From Chloroflexota bacterium (GTDB lineage: Bacteria > Chloroflexota > Anaerolineae > B4-G1 > SLSP01): 28,712 nucleotides of DNA. Every line of letters begins with the position of its first letter. The first letter of the stretch is position 1. The translations under genes were made by a program, and so were the position numbers. The stretch is from contig JAKJAE010000003.1 in assembly GCA_022707665.1 (NCBI GenBank), positions 1 to 28,712 on the forward strand. The letters are read 5' to 3'. Below are positions 8,009 through 17,445 of this stretch, piece after piece. A model generated the notes under the pieces. That model ran no database searches, was not told the origin of the DNA, and saw only the letters and a program-made list of their open reading frames with translations.

Positions 8009-8938
8009 TCACAAGGTCTGGCCACACTCGCGCAACGAACGCTCGATGCGCTCCCAGATGCGCTCATCGCTCTGATACATACTCAAAGCCGACAGAGCCT
8101 CAGCCCCCCGGTTCCCTCCCTCCAACATCAATGAAATCAGGAAGTCGAGCGCGCGTTCCTGGCGGAGTAAGGCAATCGCTACCAGCAATGTCTTGCGCAT
8201 CTCTCCATCGACCGCATCCTCCCATGCAGCCTCCAGGAACGGGAACGCCTGGACCTGGTGAGATTCGCCCAGGGCAACCGCCGCCGCCTCCTGGATAGCC
8301 CGCTCGTCATGCTGGAGGAACCCGGCCACGAACGCGAGCGCAGGCTCCGCATCGAGCTTGAGCAGGGCGGTAAAACACTCACACACAACCTGCGGGTGCG
8401 AGTCGCCGATGAGAGCCTTGTACCGCAGCAAAGGAACACCAGCCTCCAACCCTGAATAGCCGATCGCGCGGGCGGCCGCGATGCGTGCGTCGGCGACAGG
8501 ATCGGCCAGCAACTGGGCGAGCTGAAGCATCACGTTGGGGTAATTGATGCGTACGAGGCCCAGCGCCGACAGCCCTCTCAGTTTGGCGGCCGTATCTTCG
8601 CGCCCGCCCCAGACAGGCTCCATCTGCACATGGCCAATCCCTTCAAGATAGGTGTCAGGCCGATAGGCCTCCATCCGGTACAGCGCCTCGACGATGGCTG
8701 TCTTGGCTAGACAACCAGGATCAACCTTTGAGGGATTCACCATCAACCGCTCGAAGGCCTGCACCAACTCGCCTTCCAGCTCGCCCAGCAGAAACTCGCC
8801 GGCGGTTTCCGCTGCTCGGGCAACCAGAGCGTTCTGACTCAAGGCTCGACGCAATTCCGCCCGCGTCTCCGACGAGGTTGGATCCGTGTGCAGCGCTGCC
8901 AACGCCGCGAGTTGGTCTTCGAGCCGAGATTTGGCCAT
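8009..8938 (-). CDS. HEAT-repeat protein
   Basis: A 309-aa all-helical protein. From about residue 115 on, paired helices repeat every 30-35 residues, for example ARIAAARAIGYSGLEAG, then PQVVCECFTALLKLDAEPAL, then EAAAVALGESHQVQAFPFL. This is the pattern of HEAT or PBS-lyase-like repeats, which act as protein-protein scaffolds. The N-terminal 100 residues are helical and charged, with no catalytic motif. No signal peptide. Start ATG 8938 has no obvious SD but lies 2 nt after the aldo/keto reductase stop, so translation is probably coupled. It is the last gene of the second operon. Its role there is unknown; HEAT proteins often bind or regulate a neighbouring enzyme. Confidence 0.8.
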   Translation of the reverse strand: MAKSRLEDQLAALAALHTDPTSSETRAELRRALSQNALVARAAETAGEFLLGELEGELVQAFERLMVNPSKVDPGCLAKTAIVEALYRMEAYRPDTYLEGIGHVQMEPVWGGREDTAAKLRGLSALGLVRINYPNVMLQLAQLLADPVADARIAAARAIGYSGLEAGVPLLRYKALIGDSHPQVVCECFTALLKLDAEPALAFVAGFLQHDERAIQEAAAVALGESHQVQAFPFLEAAWEDAVDGEMRKTLLVAIALLRQERALDFLISLMLEGGNRGAEALSALSMYQSDERIWERIERSLRECGQTL

Positions 8939-8940
8939 AG

Positions 8941-10053
8941 CTACAACGTGTTAAGCTGTTCGGCCCGGAGCTTAGCGAGTGCGAACTTGGCCTTGCGCGC
9001 CACATCAATCCCGTAAGGACATCCAACACCACGTGCCTCAGCCATCAGGCTCGCCTCGTCCCACCCCGCCTCGGCGAAGCGCTGTTGAGCAACCCCGGTC
9101 AGATCGAACCAGTGCGCCAGTCGAAGGCGCAACGCATAGTCGGCAGGATCGTGCGGGAGGAAGTCGATCATCTGACGGTCGACGTAGCCCTCCAAGCGGA
9201 AGAGCGTGCGGAGCGCTTCCGAACAGCCCCCACACTGGCGGCATACATACGTCCCCAGCTCAGGGGCGTCGCGCAGGATGGCGTGCCGCTCATCAGCATC
9301 GGCAGGTCCCTTCGCGATCGCACCAGCGGCCTCATAAACGTGCTCCACCGCATTCATGCCGCAGATCAGCACGTCAGAACCCGATCCAAGGGCGTAGCGA
9401 AGTGCAGGCTCGGGCGAACGATAGAGAAACCCATCCGCTAGCGGTTTCATCGCCGTGATGCCCACACCGCGATCTCGCGCCAGAGGGTACACCTGCTGCT
9501 GGATCTCCGGAACGTAGAGCTCTTCGAGGTAGTTGTCCCAGATGAGGATCACTGACAGCGGGATCCGCCTGATAGCCTCGAGATAAAGTTCGGGTGGGCG
9601 ATGGCTGCTGAACCCCATGCCGCGGATCAGGCCCTCCTCCTGCGCCCGAAGTAGCGCTTCCATTGCTCCGCCCTTGCCGGTGATCGCATCCAGTTCCTCG
9701 AGCGTGTTGACGCCATGGAAGAAGTAGAGCTCAATATGCTCCGTCTGCAGAGCCTTGAGAGAGGACTCCAGGTCCCGGCGCATGCCGTCGCCATCTCGAG
9801 CGCCGCTCTTGCTGGCGAGCACAACACGGTCGCGTCGTCCCGCCAGGGCACGGCCAAGTTTCTGCTCCGAAGCTCCGTTTCCGTAGCCTCGCGCGGTCTC
9901 GATGTACGTGCCCCCAACTTCGAGGAATGCATCCACAACCTGGGTCACCACCTCTGAAGAGATCTCCAGTTGGTGAAACCCACCGAGGCCGAGCCTGCTC
10001 ACCGTCAGACCCGTAGCTCCAAGCGCAATTTGTGGCAATGTCTGTCTTGTCAT
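8941..10053 (-). CDS. Aldo/keto reductase with C-terminal Cys cluster
   Basis: NAD(P)H-dependent oxidoreductase of the aldo/keto reductase (AKR) superfamily, acting on sugar aldehydes or ketones. Numbered from ATG 10053 (370 aa), the tetrad region has E52 in YIETARGYG, Y57, K82 in ASKSG and H113 in FFHGV; E52 stands where AKRs normally have Asp. A C-terminal domain carries VCRQCGGC (about residues 276-283), resembling the Fe-S or zinc cluster of the AKR subgroup annotated with a 4Fe-4S domain. The start at 10053 is chosen for its AGGAGAGG site; an upstream in-frame ATG at 10092 has none. It lies between the broken monooxygenase and the HEAT gene, and could reduce or oxidise a sugar released by the mannosidase or GHL6 enzymes. 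Confidence 0.88.
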   Translation of the reverse strand: MTRQTLPQIALGATGLTVSRLGLGGFHQLEISSEVVTQVVDAFLEVGGTYIETARGYGNGASEQKLGRALAGRRDRVVLASKSGARDGDGMRRDLESSLKALQTEHIELYFFHGVNTLEELDAITGKGGAMEALLRAQEEGLIRGMGFSSHRPPELYLEAIRRIPLSVILIWDNYLEELYVPEIQQQVYPLARDRGVGITAMKPLADGFLYRSPEPALRYALGSGSDVLICGMNAVEHVYEAAGAIAKGPADADERHAILRDAPELGTYVCRQCGGCSEALRTLFRLEGYVDRQMIDFLPHDPADYALRLRLAHWFDLTGVAQQRFAEAGWDEASLMAEARGVGCPYGIDVARKAKFALAKLRAEQLNTL

Positions 10054-10108
10054 CGATTCATCCTCTCCTGTAAACAGTATGTCCGCATCCAACCAAGGTC
10101 ACCGGCCA

Positions 10109-10472
10109 TTAGCGTGGTGGGCCGGCAAGAACACGTGAGCGGATCGCGTCTGGATCACACTCGGCGTCGAGGCCCAGGCCGATCCTGAACGAGGCAATGA
10201 TCTCCAACCACGGAAGCTGCCTCGCGCGCCAGTTTCCAGGGCCGGCGACGCGGTATGGGCGTCACGGTGGTCCCAATGCGGATCCGGGTGGTCGCCAGAG
10301 CCGCAGCCGCCAGGGCAACCCATGGATCCACATAGGGCTGCTCGTGACCTGCAACGTGGTCCTAGAGAAAGAACCCATCCCAACCGGCAGCTTCCGCCTC
10401 GGATGCAAGGCGCGCAACGGCCCAGGCGGTGCCAAACGGTCCGAAGTTGAGCAGGTAGATCCCGTATCTCAC
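10109..10472 (-). pseudogene. Luciferase-like monooxygenase (LLM) remnant
   Basis: Degraded flavin-dependent oxidoreductase of the bacterial luciferase-like family. From GTG 10472 (GGAGGT just upstream) the frame reads VRYGIYLLNFGPFG, then AEAAGWDGFFL, a TAG stop where the family has Trp before DHV, then PYVDPWVALAAAALAT and IRIGTTVTP. After WKLAREAAS the frame is lost. A second frame supplies a plausible family C-terminus, ending DPDAIRSRVLAGPPR with TAA at 10109. Only about 120 codons remain where intact members have about 280-300, so 150-180 central codons have gone. Three separate lesions (nonsense, deletion, frameshift) make loss of function nearly certain. It lies inside the operon between the isomerase and the aldo/keto reductase. 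Confidence 0.82.
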
Positions 10473-10632
10473 CGTGACCTCCAGGCAGGTGGCCGAGCAA
10501 GCATCTTCAGCCTAGCACGCGGCCCGACAGTCGCAACCAACTCAGACGGGATTCGCGGTCTTGCCAGTAACGCTGCACATATTGGATACCCGACCCAAGC
10601 GGGATCGGGGTGCGGAAGATCGCGTCGGCCTA

Positions 10633-11529
10633 TTATGAGGAGACGAGTCCCGGACGCGTTCGTCGCACAACATCCAGAGAAGCCCGCGCCTCCTCGACCT
10701 TGAGCTCGAAGATCACCGGCCCATCGAACCCCACGGCTACGACTTCGTCAAGGAATCCGCCCACATCCAGATCGCCAGTACCCAGTGGGCGATGGTCCCG
10801 ACCATACACGACAGCGCCTGGTGTCTTCGGTATGTCGGCATCGTGAAGATGGATCTCCGCCAGTCGACCAGCGCAGTGGGCGAAGGCTTCGCAGAGCCCA
10901 TAGTTGCCAGAGAACCCTGACAGAACGTGGCCCACATCGAAGCAGATCGACAGGTCTAACGCATCTGCCATCTCCAGCGTCATGTCGAGTGGGAACTCGA
11001 TGGTCTCGATGGCGAGGCGCCGGCTCTCAAGGTCGGTTGTGCTGAGGATCATTTGCAGGCTCTGCATCGCGGCCTGCTGGAACTGGCGCAGGATAAGCGT
11101 CTTGCCCACCGGGGGCAAGGCCATCGCCGAGAACTCCGCCGCGAGAGCGCCGGTCGCGTGCAGGACGTACACTTCTGGTTCCAACGGCAAGGTTGCTTTG
11201 ATCATATCAGAAATGGTGCGAACCGATCCCTCGCGAATGTACCGTTGAGGCGTCGAGGGTTCCACCGACCAGAGCGGCAAGTGCACAGTGTACTGAAGTC
11301 CCAACTCCGACTTCAGTGTCTGAAGCGCCGCAATCTGCGACGGCGTGAAGGTCTGGGGCATAAACGCTGCCAGATCTCCCCCAAGCTCGATGAGGCTGAA
11401 GCCCTGGCGGTTCAGCGCCCTCACCAGAGCCTCGTGGGTAAAGGCACCCACATAGTCATGCATCTCCTCGCTCGACAGCTCCGATGGGATCAGAGCTCCC
11501 AATTGCATCGCCATTATCCCGAATCGCAT
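10633..11529 (-). CDS. Sugar phosphate isomerase/epimerase-like TIM barrel
   Basis: Xylose isomerase-like / AP endonuclease family 2 TIM barrel, a group that includes sugar epimerases, isomerases and dehydratases. Numbered from ATG 11529 (298 aa), likely metal ligands are E175 or E178 in IETIEF, D198 and H201 in CFDVGHV, H227/H229 and D230 in IHLHDAD, and E275 in VIFELK. The start follows GGAGGGG and begins MRFGIMAMQL, a typical first strand; the frame is open upstream to 11694, but those residues look like random translation. The 225 bp between this gene and the mannosidase hold no feature I can support. Its place among glycosidases suggests that it interconverts a released monosaccharide; the substrate is unknown. 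Confidence 0.85.
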   Translation of the reverse strand: MRFGIMAMQLGALIPSELSSEEMHDYVGAFTHEALVRALNRQGFSLIELGGDLAAFMPQTFTPSQIAALQTLKSELGLQYTVHLPLWSVEPSTPQRYIREGSVRTISDMIKATLPLEPEVYVLHATGALAAEFSAMALPPVGKTLILRQFQQAAMQSLQMILSTTDLESRRLAIETIEFPLDMTLEMADALDLSICFDVGHVLSGFSGNYGLCEAFAHCAGRLAEIHLHDADIPKTPGAVVYGRDHRPLGTGDLDVGGFLDEVVAVGFDGPVIFELKVEEARASLDVVRRTRPGLVSS

Positions 11530-11754
11530 ATCCCCTCCAGGATTCGCCCGGCCATAGTGCCCAGTCTGATGGGGCAATGGTGCGAAGCCTACTCGCCCAC
11601 CACCGTGTCGCGTCCAGCGACGGGATCCGCCAAGACATCCGCCACGCCGCTTGTCAGGCGTCAGAGCCAACTTGTGCGATCCCGTCGCCGGCACACAACT
11701 CGGATTCCTGGTACCGAGCGTTGGGTCTGCCTTGGCAGAGCGGCGGACATCTTC

Positions 11755-14700
11755 TCAGCCCAGTTTCCTTTTGCAGCGGAGCGTCTTGATCTCAAATGGA
11801 CGAAACGTCAGGACGACGGCGTCTCCATCTCGACGCACCGGTTGCGGATTCTCCTCAAGCAGGTCGGCCTCCACGATGGACTCCACAGGCATGGCCAGGG
11901 TGAGCCGGGCCCGAACGCTACCCTTTCCTGCCTCGTAGAGACGGACAATGAACGCATCCCCTTCCTCGGCCCACTTGACGGCTTCGACAATGACGTTGGG
12001 ATTGTCGAGGGAGAGCATGCTTCTGAGACCCTCCACATCAGCCGCTACTGAAACAGGGATCGGCGCGACGTTGAGCTCGTAGGCAGGGCGCACGACGCGC
12101 TCGACCGAGAATGGGCCGTCGTGCGGCAGCAGGCTGTAGGTCATCTGGTGGCGCCCGGCATCCCCACGGGGATCGGGATGCACGCCCGATTTCAGCAAGC
12201 TCAGGCCGATTACGTTCCCCTCAACGCTGACACCATACTTGCTGTCATTGAGCAGAGCAACCCCGTAAGCGTTGTCCGACAGATCGGTCCACTTGTGCGC
12301 ACAGACCTCGAAGCGGGCGCGATCCTGAATCAGGTTGGTGTGAGTAGGGCGCTCGGCGTGCCCATACTGAATCTCGTGACGCGCGGTCTCGGCCCAGATA
12401 TTCAACGCGAAGAGCGCCTTCATCAGCGTGCGCTTCTCAACCCAGTCAACAACGGTCTCGAAGTCGATCTGCGGCGAACTACTGTGGAAGACCACATCCT
12501 GGACAACCGTCGACGCCTGACCGACGCGATAGGTGCAACGGATGCGCAACTGCAAGGGCCCGTTAGCCACGACCTCGCGCGACACCAGGTGGCTATCAGG
12601 GCGCATCCTCAGCCGCTGATCGCGATCGACGTTCCAGTTGTCCCACTCGGCGGGCACATCCTCGCCGAGGACGAACGTGTTGAGGGCGGCTCCAGGTCGC
12701 ACGATCTCGCGTCCCGTGGACCGGTCGATCAGAGAGACGATCCGCCCTTCAGCGTCAAAACGAGCTAGGACAAACGGCGTCTCTACGGTGTCGACAGTAG
12801 CTTTGAAGGGTGACGTTCTCGAGGACTGCCCATGGCCCATCACAACAACCGTTCCTCCCAGTGCGGGCAGCGTCACACCGTGCATTACCATTCGCTTTGT
12901 GCCCGTCGGGCCTTCGACCCATTGGGCCACAATCGACTGATCTACAGGATACTGGCCATCCGGCGCACCGTCCCAGGAGATCTCAGAGGAACGTTCCCAA
13001 CCGAGGGTGTTGGCGAAAAGCCACCGATCCTTCGCGCCTAACCCGGTCAATGACGCGAGGGCGCGGTTGGCCAACGCCCGCGCCTCCCCTGCAATTCGTC
13101 CGAAGGCTTCGATGGCCTCGTCGTTGACCTCGGCGATGGAGGAGCCCGGCAGAATGTCGTGAAACTGGTGCGTGAGCAACTCCTTCCACAGCCCAAGCAT
13201 GGCCTCGCGCGGATAGGGCAAATGCCCACCAAGCGCCGCGCGCGTCAGAAGGATCTCAGCATCGCGCATTGCGACCTCAGCCCTGCGGTTGCCGCGCTTG
13301 ATCTGAGCAATCGACGTGAGCGTGCCGCGGTGACCCTCGAGGTAGAGCTCGCCAACCCACGTGGGCAGATCATGCGCAAGATCGCGTTCGATGGACTGCA
13401 TGAAGCCGCCCACCGTCGTGTGAACGGTACGTGGGCATCCCTCCAGATCGCCCACCAGCCGCGCCACCTCGAGCATCTCGGCCTCCGGGCCCCCGCCGCC
13501 GTCGCCCCAACCATACGCCGTCAGGCGACGGTCCTGGACATCCTTATGCTGCACCCAGGCCCACTGCCCCATAAGCGCCTTGGGGTCAGGCGCACAATGG
13601 ATGGAGTTGTAGTGCGTGATCACTGACGACCCGTCGATTCCCTTCCAGATGAACGTGTCATAGGGGAATCGCGTTGTGTCGTTCCACGCGATCTTCGTCG
13701 TACAGAAGAAGCGCACTCCAGCTCCCTGCAGGATCTGCGGCAGCGCCGCCGAATACCCGAAGACGTCAGGCATCCATAACGTATCAGACGTGTAGCCGAA
13801 CATCTCACGTGTTGCCCGTTGTCCCACCAGGAGCTGGCGCACCAGCGACTCGCCGCCGGTCAGGTTGCAGTCTGCCTCCACCCACATGCCGCCGTTGGGC
13901 TCCCAACGCCCCTCGGCCACGCGCGAACGAATACGCGAAAAGAGCTCCGGATAGTCATGGCGCACTATCTCCGTATGGCAAGGAGCGCTCTGGGTGAAGA
14001 TGAACTCCGGGTACTGGTCCATCAGGTTCGCAACCGAGGAAAAGGTGCGTGCGACCTTGCGACGGGTCTCCTGCAGCGTCCACAACCACGCGGTATCGAT
14101 GTGAGAGTGGCCCACGATACCCATCGTGGGCGCTGTGGTGCCGTTGCGCGCCTGCAGCAGCGGTCGCATCACCTCGCGGGCCGCCGTAAGCTTGGGACGC
14201 CAGACAGCTTCAGTGCCCTCTTGAGGCATTGCATCCACCAAGCTGAAGACCGAGGCAAGCCCACGCTGGATGCGACCACGCCGCAGGCTGTCCTGGCCCA
14301 GCCCTTCGACAAGCTGCAGGAGCACGCGCAACTCCAGGACAAAGGCGGTAACATCCTCTCGCTCCAGCACCAGGGTCACGCCATCAACGATCCGGCCCTT
14401 GTCGGGCTGGAGCTGTGCCACTTCCGCGGGTTGTGTACCGGGATGGGTGTGCCCGGAATACGCCTCGAATGCCAGGTGATAGCGACGTCCGGGTACACCC
14501 GACATCGTCAGGAGCACAACAGGATGGTTGGGGTCGAAGACGCCGTTCGGAGAGCCATCCACGAAGAACAACGCCTCTGGCGCGCCCGTGGAGGCACGGA
14601 TGAAGGTCCGCTTCCCCTCGCAGACGGATGGCAACACGGCGTCGCCTCGGAACCAGCCGGTCACGCCCTCACCACCCCAGGCAGTGCCACGGGGAGCCGG

Positions 14701-14859
14701 CTGCCAGCGACCCGCAGGATCCGCTCCGGGCTCAACTCGGAGATGCGCGCGCGTCTCATAGAGCTCAACAGGCACTTCGCCCACATACTCGTAGCGCAAG
14801 GCCGCGTAGCGTTCCTCGATCAGGGGAAGCTTTCGCAGGATCGTCGAATCAGTCAGCAT
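11755..14859 (-). CDS. GH38 alpha-mannosidase, intact
   Basis: Retaining alpha-mannosidase of family GH38, 1034 aa, a normal full length. An N-terminal beta domain (about residues 30-240) precedes the catalytic domain. Zinc ligands are H253 and D255 in HSHIDTAWLW, D330 in WVEADCN (also the catalytic nucleophile) and H567 in QFHDILPGSS. The GWGDGGGG loop (about 450-457) probably supplies an active-site Asp. The helical bundle and large C-terminal beta-sandwich follow, ending FRPFEIKTLRCKRKLG. No signal peptide, so it acts in the cytoplasm on short manno-oligosaccharides. Start ATG 14859 has AAGGAGA upstream. It is the working counterpart of the broken copy at 5484-7354 and follows the 129-aa gene by 40 bp in the operon. 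Confidence 0.96.
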   Translation of the reverse strand: MLTDSTILRKLPLIEERYAALRYEYVGEVPVELYETRAHLRVEPGADPAGRWQPAPRGTAWGGEGVTGWFRGDAVLPSVCEGKRTFIRASTGAPEALFFVDGSPNGVFDPNHPVVLLTMSGVPGRRYHLAFEAYSGHTHPGTQPAEVAQLQPDKGRIVDGVTLVLEREDVTAFVLELRVLLQLVEGLGQDSLRRGRIQRGLASVFSLVDAMPQEGTEAVWRPKLTAAREVMRPLLQARNGTTAPTMGIVGHSHIDTAWLWTLQETRRKVARTFSSVANLMDQYPEFIFTQSAPCHTEIVRHDYPELFSRIRSRVAEGRWEPNGGMWVEADCNLTGGESLVRQLLVGQRATREMFGYTSDTLWMPDVFGYSAALPQILQGAGVRFFCTTKIAWNDTTRFPYDTFIWKGIDGSSVITHYNSIHCAPDPKALMGQWAWVQHKDVQDRRLTAYGWGDGGGGPEAEMLEVARLVGDLEGCPRTVHTTVGGFMQSIERDLAHDLPTWVGELYLEGHRGTLTSIAQIKRGNRRAEVAMRDAEILLTRAALGGHLPYPREAMLGLWKELLTHQFHDILPGSSIAEVNDEAIEAFGRIAGEARALANRALASLTGLGAKDRWLFANTLGWERSSEISWDGAPDGQYPVDQSIVAQWVEGPTGTKRMVMHGVTLPALGGTVVVMGHGQSSRTSPFKATVDTVETPFVLARFDAEGRIVSLIDRSTGREIVRPGAALNTFVLGEDVPAEWDNWNVDRDQRLRMRPDSHLVSREVVANGPLQLRIRCTYRVGQASTVVQDVVFHSSSPQIDFETVVDWVEKRTLMKALFALNIWAETARHEIQYGHAERPTHTNLIQDRARFEVCAHKWTDLSDNAYGVALLNDSKYGVSVEGNVIGLSLLKSGVHPDPRGDAGRHQMTYSLLPHDGPFSVERVVRPAYELNVAPIPVSVAADVEGLRSMLSLDNPNVIVEAVKWAEEGDAFIVRLYEAGKGSVRARLTLAMPVESIVEADLLEENPQPVRRDGDAVVLTFRPFEIKTLRCKRKLG

Positions 14860-14899
14860 TCAGGATCTCCTTCTATATGAGCTGCCACGTGGCGATGCC

Positions 14900-15289
14900 T
14901 CAAGAACGTCTGACGTACAATGCCAGGATGTCGTCCTCGGACAGGGTCTCCTCGGCCCGGACTGTCGTCGCCTCGACAAGGCGCACTTGAAGCTCGCGGG
15001 AGATGAGCCACTCGTCCCCGGGTCCCATAGTCGTGCGGGGATGGGGGACTACATCATCAGGGCCCACCGGTTCCGCGATCTCATAAAGGTATCCCGGCAG
15101 CTTACCGTTGTGCCGAAGGCGCCCGTCGTCCTCGATGGAGACTACTGTGGGTTTGTGTGAGAACACCCGCGCAAGATCGCGTTGCTGCGTAATCGTGCTC
15201 CCTTCTTGGAGCGTCGTCAACTCCAACGGCGATCCATGGTACCACGGGCAGCCGCTTTCGATATGCACCTCATCGTCGATGGTGCTCAT
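14900..15289 (-). CDS. 129-aa protein, possible ADP-ribosyltransferase-like fold
   Basis: Small soluble protein I cannot assign firmly. It opens with a short acidic stretch, then CPWYHGSPLELTTLQEGS (about residues 14-31), then a segment with VFSHKP, then LPGYLYEI (about 64-71), and finally MGPGDEWLISRELQVRLV (about 88-105). A YHG motif, a middle Tyr strand and a late Glu strand (E93 or E99) resemble the H-Y-E arrangement of Arr- or PARP-like ADP-ribosyltransferases, but this is a resemblance by eye. Its ATG forms an ATGA overlap with the stop of the GHL6 gene upstream, so it is certainly expressed from this operon. The Nudix gene two positions upstream belongs to an ADP-ribose-related class, which makes the idea worth testing. 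Confidence 0.7.
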   Translation of the reverse strand: MSTIDDEVHIESGCPWYHGSPLELTTLQEGSTITQQRDLARVFSHKPTVVSIEDDGRLRHNGKLPGYLYEIAEPVGPDDVVPHPRTTMGPGDEWLISRELQVRLVEATTVRAEETLSEDDILALYVRRS

Positions 15290-17445
15290 CTTCGCTCGCG
15301 GTTGTCTCCGAGACGGGAGAGGCCGTCTCCCGTGGAGGGCGCGACATCGATGGCCACAACCTCGTGATCAATCACCTGCGGAACGATCACCGTGAGGACA
15401 CTCTGTGACAGATGATAATCGGCATCCTGCCCGTACCGGAGGCATCGGACGCCCAGCACATCGACGCCTTCGGGGATCCGCACGGCTACAGTCTGGGCGC
15501 CTACCGGGTAAAACTCGCGGAAGGCGCCGCGCATCGTCATGGGATTCGTCAGGTTGACCAGATGCACGGTGATGGCGCTGGGGCTTCGCCAGGCCGTCAC
15601 ATCCAGAACGCCGGGTCCCGATACCACGACCGGAGAGGGGGAATCAGTCGCCCAGCGCACGACATTGGCCAGAAGCCGTCCATGATCGGGATGCAGGACT
15701 TCCCAGAAAACTCGATCCAGGTCCCATGGGATGTACACGACCCGTCCCCTGCCATAGCGACGACAGTATAGGCCAGGGATGTCCGTCCTTGGATGGCGTG
15801 GATAAACCTCCTCCATCGGCAAGTCCGGGTAAGGCGGCACCAGCGTCAGTGGCGGCGCCTCGAAAGTTGCGCCCTCGTGTGCTTTGACCTGGAGCTGGTA
15901 TCCCCCATAGATCAGGCGTTGCGCATCCTCGAGTCCCATCAACAGGTCCGCGGCTATCGGCGCGCCGTGTTCGACCCACAGATACCCGTTCTTGAGTGGG
16001 CCTTCTACGGTTGCGCGATCACCGGCAGGGTCGACACCGAAGACGTCCGCCAGCCCGAATGTGCTTCGCCGGCGGCCGTCAGCATCGTACAACGACGTCT
16101 CGAGCGTGGCCACCAATCCCCCGCCCCGCGCCACGAAGTCGCGCACCTGATCACACTGCTCATCCGAGAGAGCCGCGGTATTGGGCAGGATGAGTGTCCG
16201 CAGCGGCGCGAGGTGCTCGGAATCCATCAGCCGGTCATGCACCATCTCGAACGGCGTTCGCGACTCGATCAGTGCCTGGTATACGCCCAGGATCGGCGCC
16301 TCCGCTCGCTCGTAGGCCGACGAGCCATAGGTCGCAGCCGTCTGCTGGGAGTAGACAATGCCCACCGTCGCCATCGGGTCCCGGGCGCGCCAGTAGCTGT
16401 CGTACTGCGCGTGCCAGGTGTAGATATCCTCAACGACAGGGAGCCAGCGGTCATCCCAAATCTTCCCGGCGAACTTGGTGAACCAGGGGCGCATTCCGTT
16501 GGCGATCTGATCAGCCACCCAGATCCGGAGCTCTGCTTCGCTCTGTACAGAGTCCTTCCAGCGATAGCGCTCCTCGAGGCCAACGCTGAAGATACCGCCG
16601 ATCGGCTTCCGGCCAAAGGCGGCTCGGAACTCCTTGGCGTTCTTGCCGCTCGACCAGGGCGCCTGGATCCCCGATCGCGATTGCTTGTCGGCAAAGAGAA
16701 TGGGGACCATGCCGGCCAGCGTCTTCATATCCAGTGAACTCAGCGCGCCGCCTCCCGAATTAGGGATGTACCGCGCACCACGTCGCGTCCCGGAGATGAC
16801 ATCGTCCCACAGCCGGGCAACGTCCAGCAGACGATCGTGTCGCCAACGCGAATAGGCACGCCAGGCTGGGTCTTCAGGGTCCTGGCGCAGGGGCACATCG
16901 TACCCTGTAGCGTCGTGGAAGTTCCGGCGGCAGTGTTCGCAATAGCAGATACCGTGACCGGCCCACCGGTTGCTGAAGATACCCTGCACGTCGTAGCGAC
17001 GCACGATCTCGCGATGTACCTCCGTCATGAATTCGAAGTTGTAGGGGCCCAGGGCGCATGTGACCCACGCCTCTGGCATCGACCAGTGGCGCCGCGGGCT
17101 TCCGTCCGGGTCGGTGGCTACCCAGTCAGGATGGGCGTCGAAGACGTCCTGATGGACAGCGTGCGGATCGGTACGCGCCAGGACGACCATCCCCCTCTTG
17201 CGACACCCTTCGGCTAGAGTGCCAAACGGGTCGGTGTCGCCCATCCAGGCACTGCGGTGGTGCAGCGGGATCTCCGTTGGATAGTAACAAACGTACCCGC
17301 CAGCGCTCAGGCACGCGCCCTGAGCCCGAACCCGTTCGAAATAGGACAGCCAAAAATCCGGATCGAACGTTCCCGGATCGTTCTCGACGAGGGTCAACTG
17401 CGCCCATCGGAGCGGGTATTCAGCCCAATTCTCAGCACCCATCAT
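15286..17445 (-). CDS. GHL6-type putative glycoside hydrolase (copy 1)
   Basis: Putative glycosidase of the GHL6 type (hypothetical glycosyl hydrolase 6, PF14871) with a beta-galactosidase-trimerisation-like C-terminal half; 719 aa from ATG 17445. The barrel carries the YVCYYPTEIP strand (about 51-60), LARTDPHA (about 89-96) and a Cys cluster C167-Y-C169-E-H-C172 in GICYCEHC, similar in layout to the GH42 zinc site. The amidotransferase-like region includes FVARGGGLVATLETS. Two adjacent ATGs (17445, 17442) follow GAGGTG; the second has the better spacing. A longer frame to 17514 lies wholly inside the Nudix gene and lacks an SD. It overlaps the Nudix gene by 14 nt. The substrate is unknown; the second copy at 19064-21067 is clearly divergent. 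Confidence 0.85.
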   Translation of the reverse strand: MMGAENWAEYPLRWAQLTLVENDPGTFDPDFWLSYFERVRAQGACLSAGGYVCYYPTEIPLHHRSAWMGDTDPFGTLAEGCRKRGMVVLARTDPHAVHQDVFDAHPDWVATDPDGSPRRHWSMPEAWVTCALGPYNFEFMTEVHREIVRRYDVQGIFSNRWAGHGICYCEHCRRNFHDATGYDVPLRQDPEDPAWRAYSRWRHDRLLDVARLWDDVISGTRRGARYIPNSGGGALSSLDMKTLAGMVPILFADKQSRSGIQAPWSSGKNAKEFRAAFGRKPIGGIFSVGLEERYRWKDSVQSEAELRIWVADQIANGMRPWFTKFAGKIWDDRWLPVVEDIYTWHAQYDSYWRARDPMATVGIVYSQQTAATYGSSAYERAEAPILGVYQALIESRTPFEMVHDRLMDSEHLAPLRTLILPNTAALSDEQCDQVRDFVARGGGLVATLETSLYDADGRRRSTFGLADVFGVDPAGDRATVEGPLKNGYLWVEHGAPIAADLLMGLEDAQRLIYGGYQLQVKAHEGATFEAPPLTLVPPYPDLPMEEVYPRHPRTDIPGLYCRRYGRGRVVYIPWDLDRVFWEVLHPDHGRLLANVVRWATDSPSPVVVSGPGVLDVTAWRSPSAITVHLVNLTNPMTMRGAFREFYPVGAQTVAVRIPEGVDVLGVRCLRYGQDADYHLSQSVLTVIVPQVIDHEVVAIDVAPSTGDGLSRLGDNRERR

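Noticed and set aside
10570..10612. Imperfect GC-rich hairpin upstream of the LLM remnant as a terminator
   Set aside because: The stem has mismatches and no T tract on either strand.
11530..11754. Possible gene remnant between the isomerase and GH38 genes
   Set aside because: All frames were short and showed no recognisable motif; nothing can be supported in this 225-bp gap.
13819..14880. 353-codon plus-strand open frame opposite the intact GH38 gene
   Set aside because: High-GC shadow of the mannosidase frame; no domain visible.
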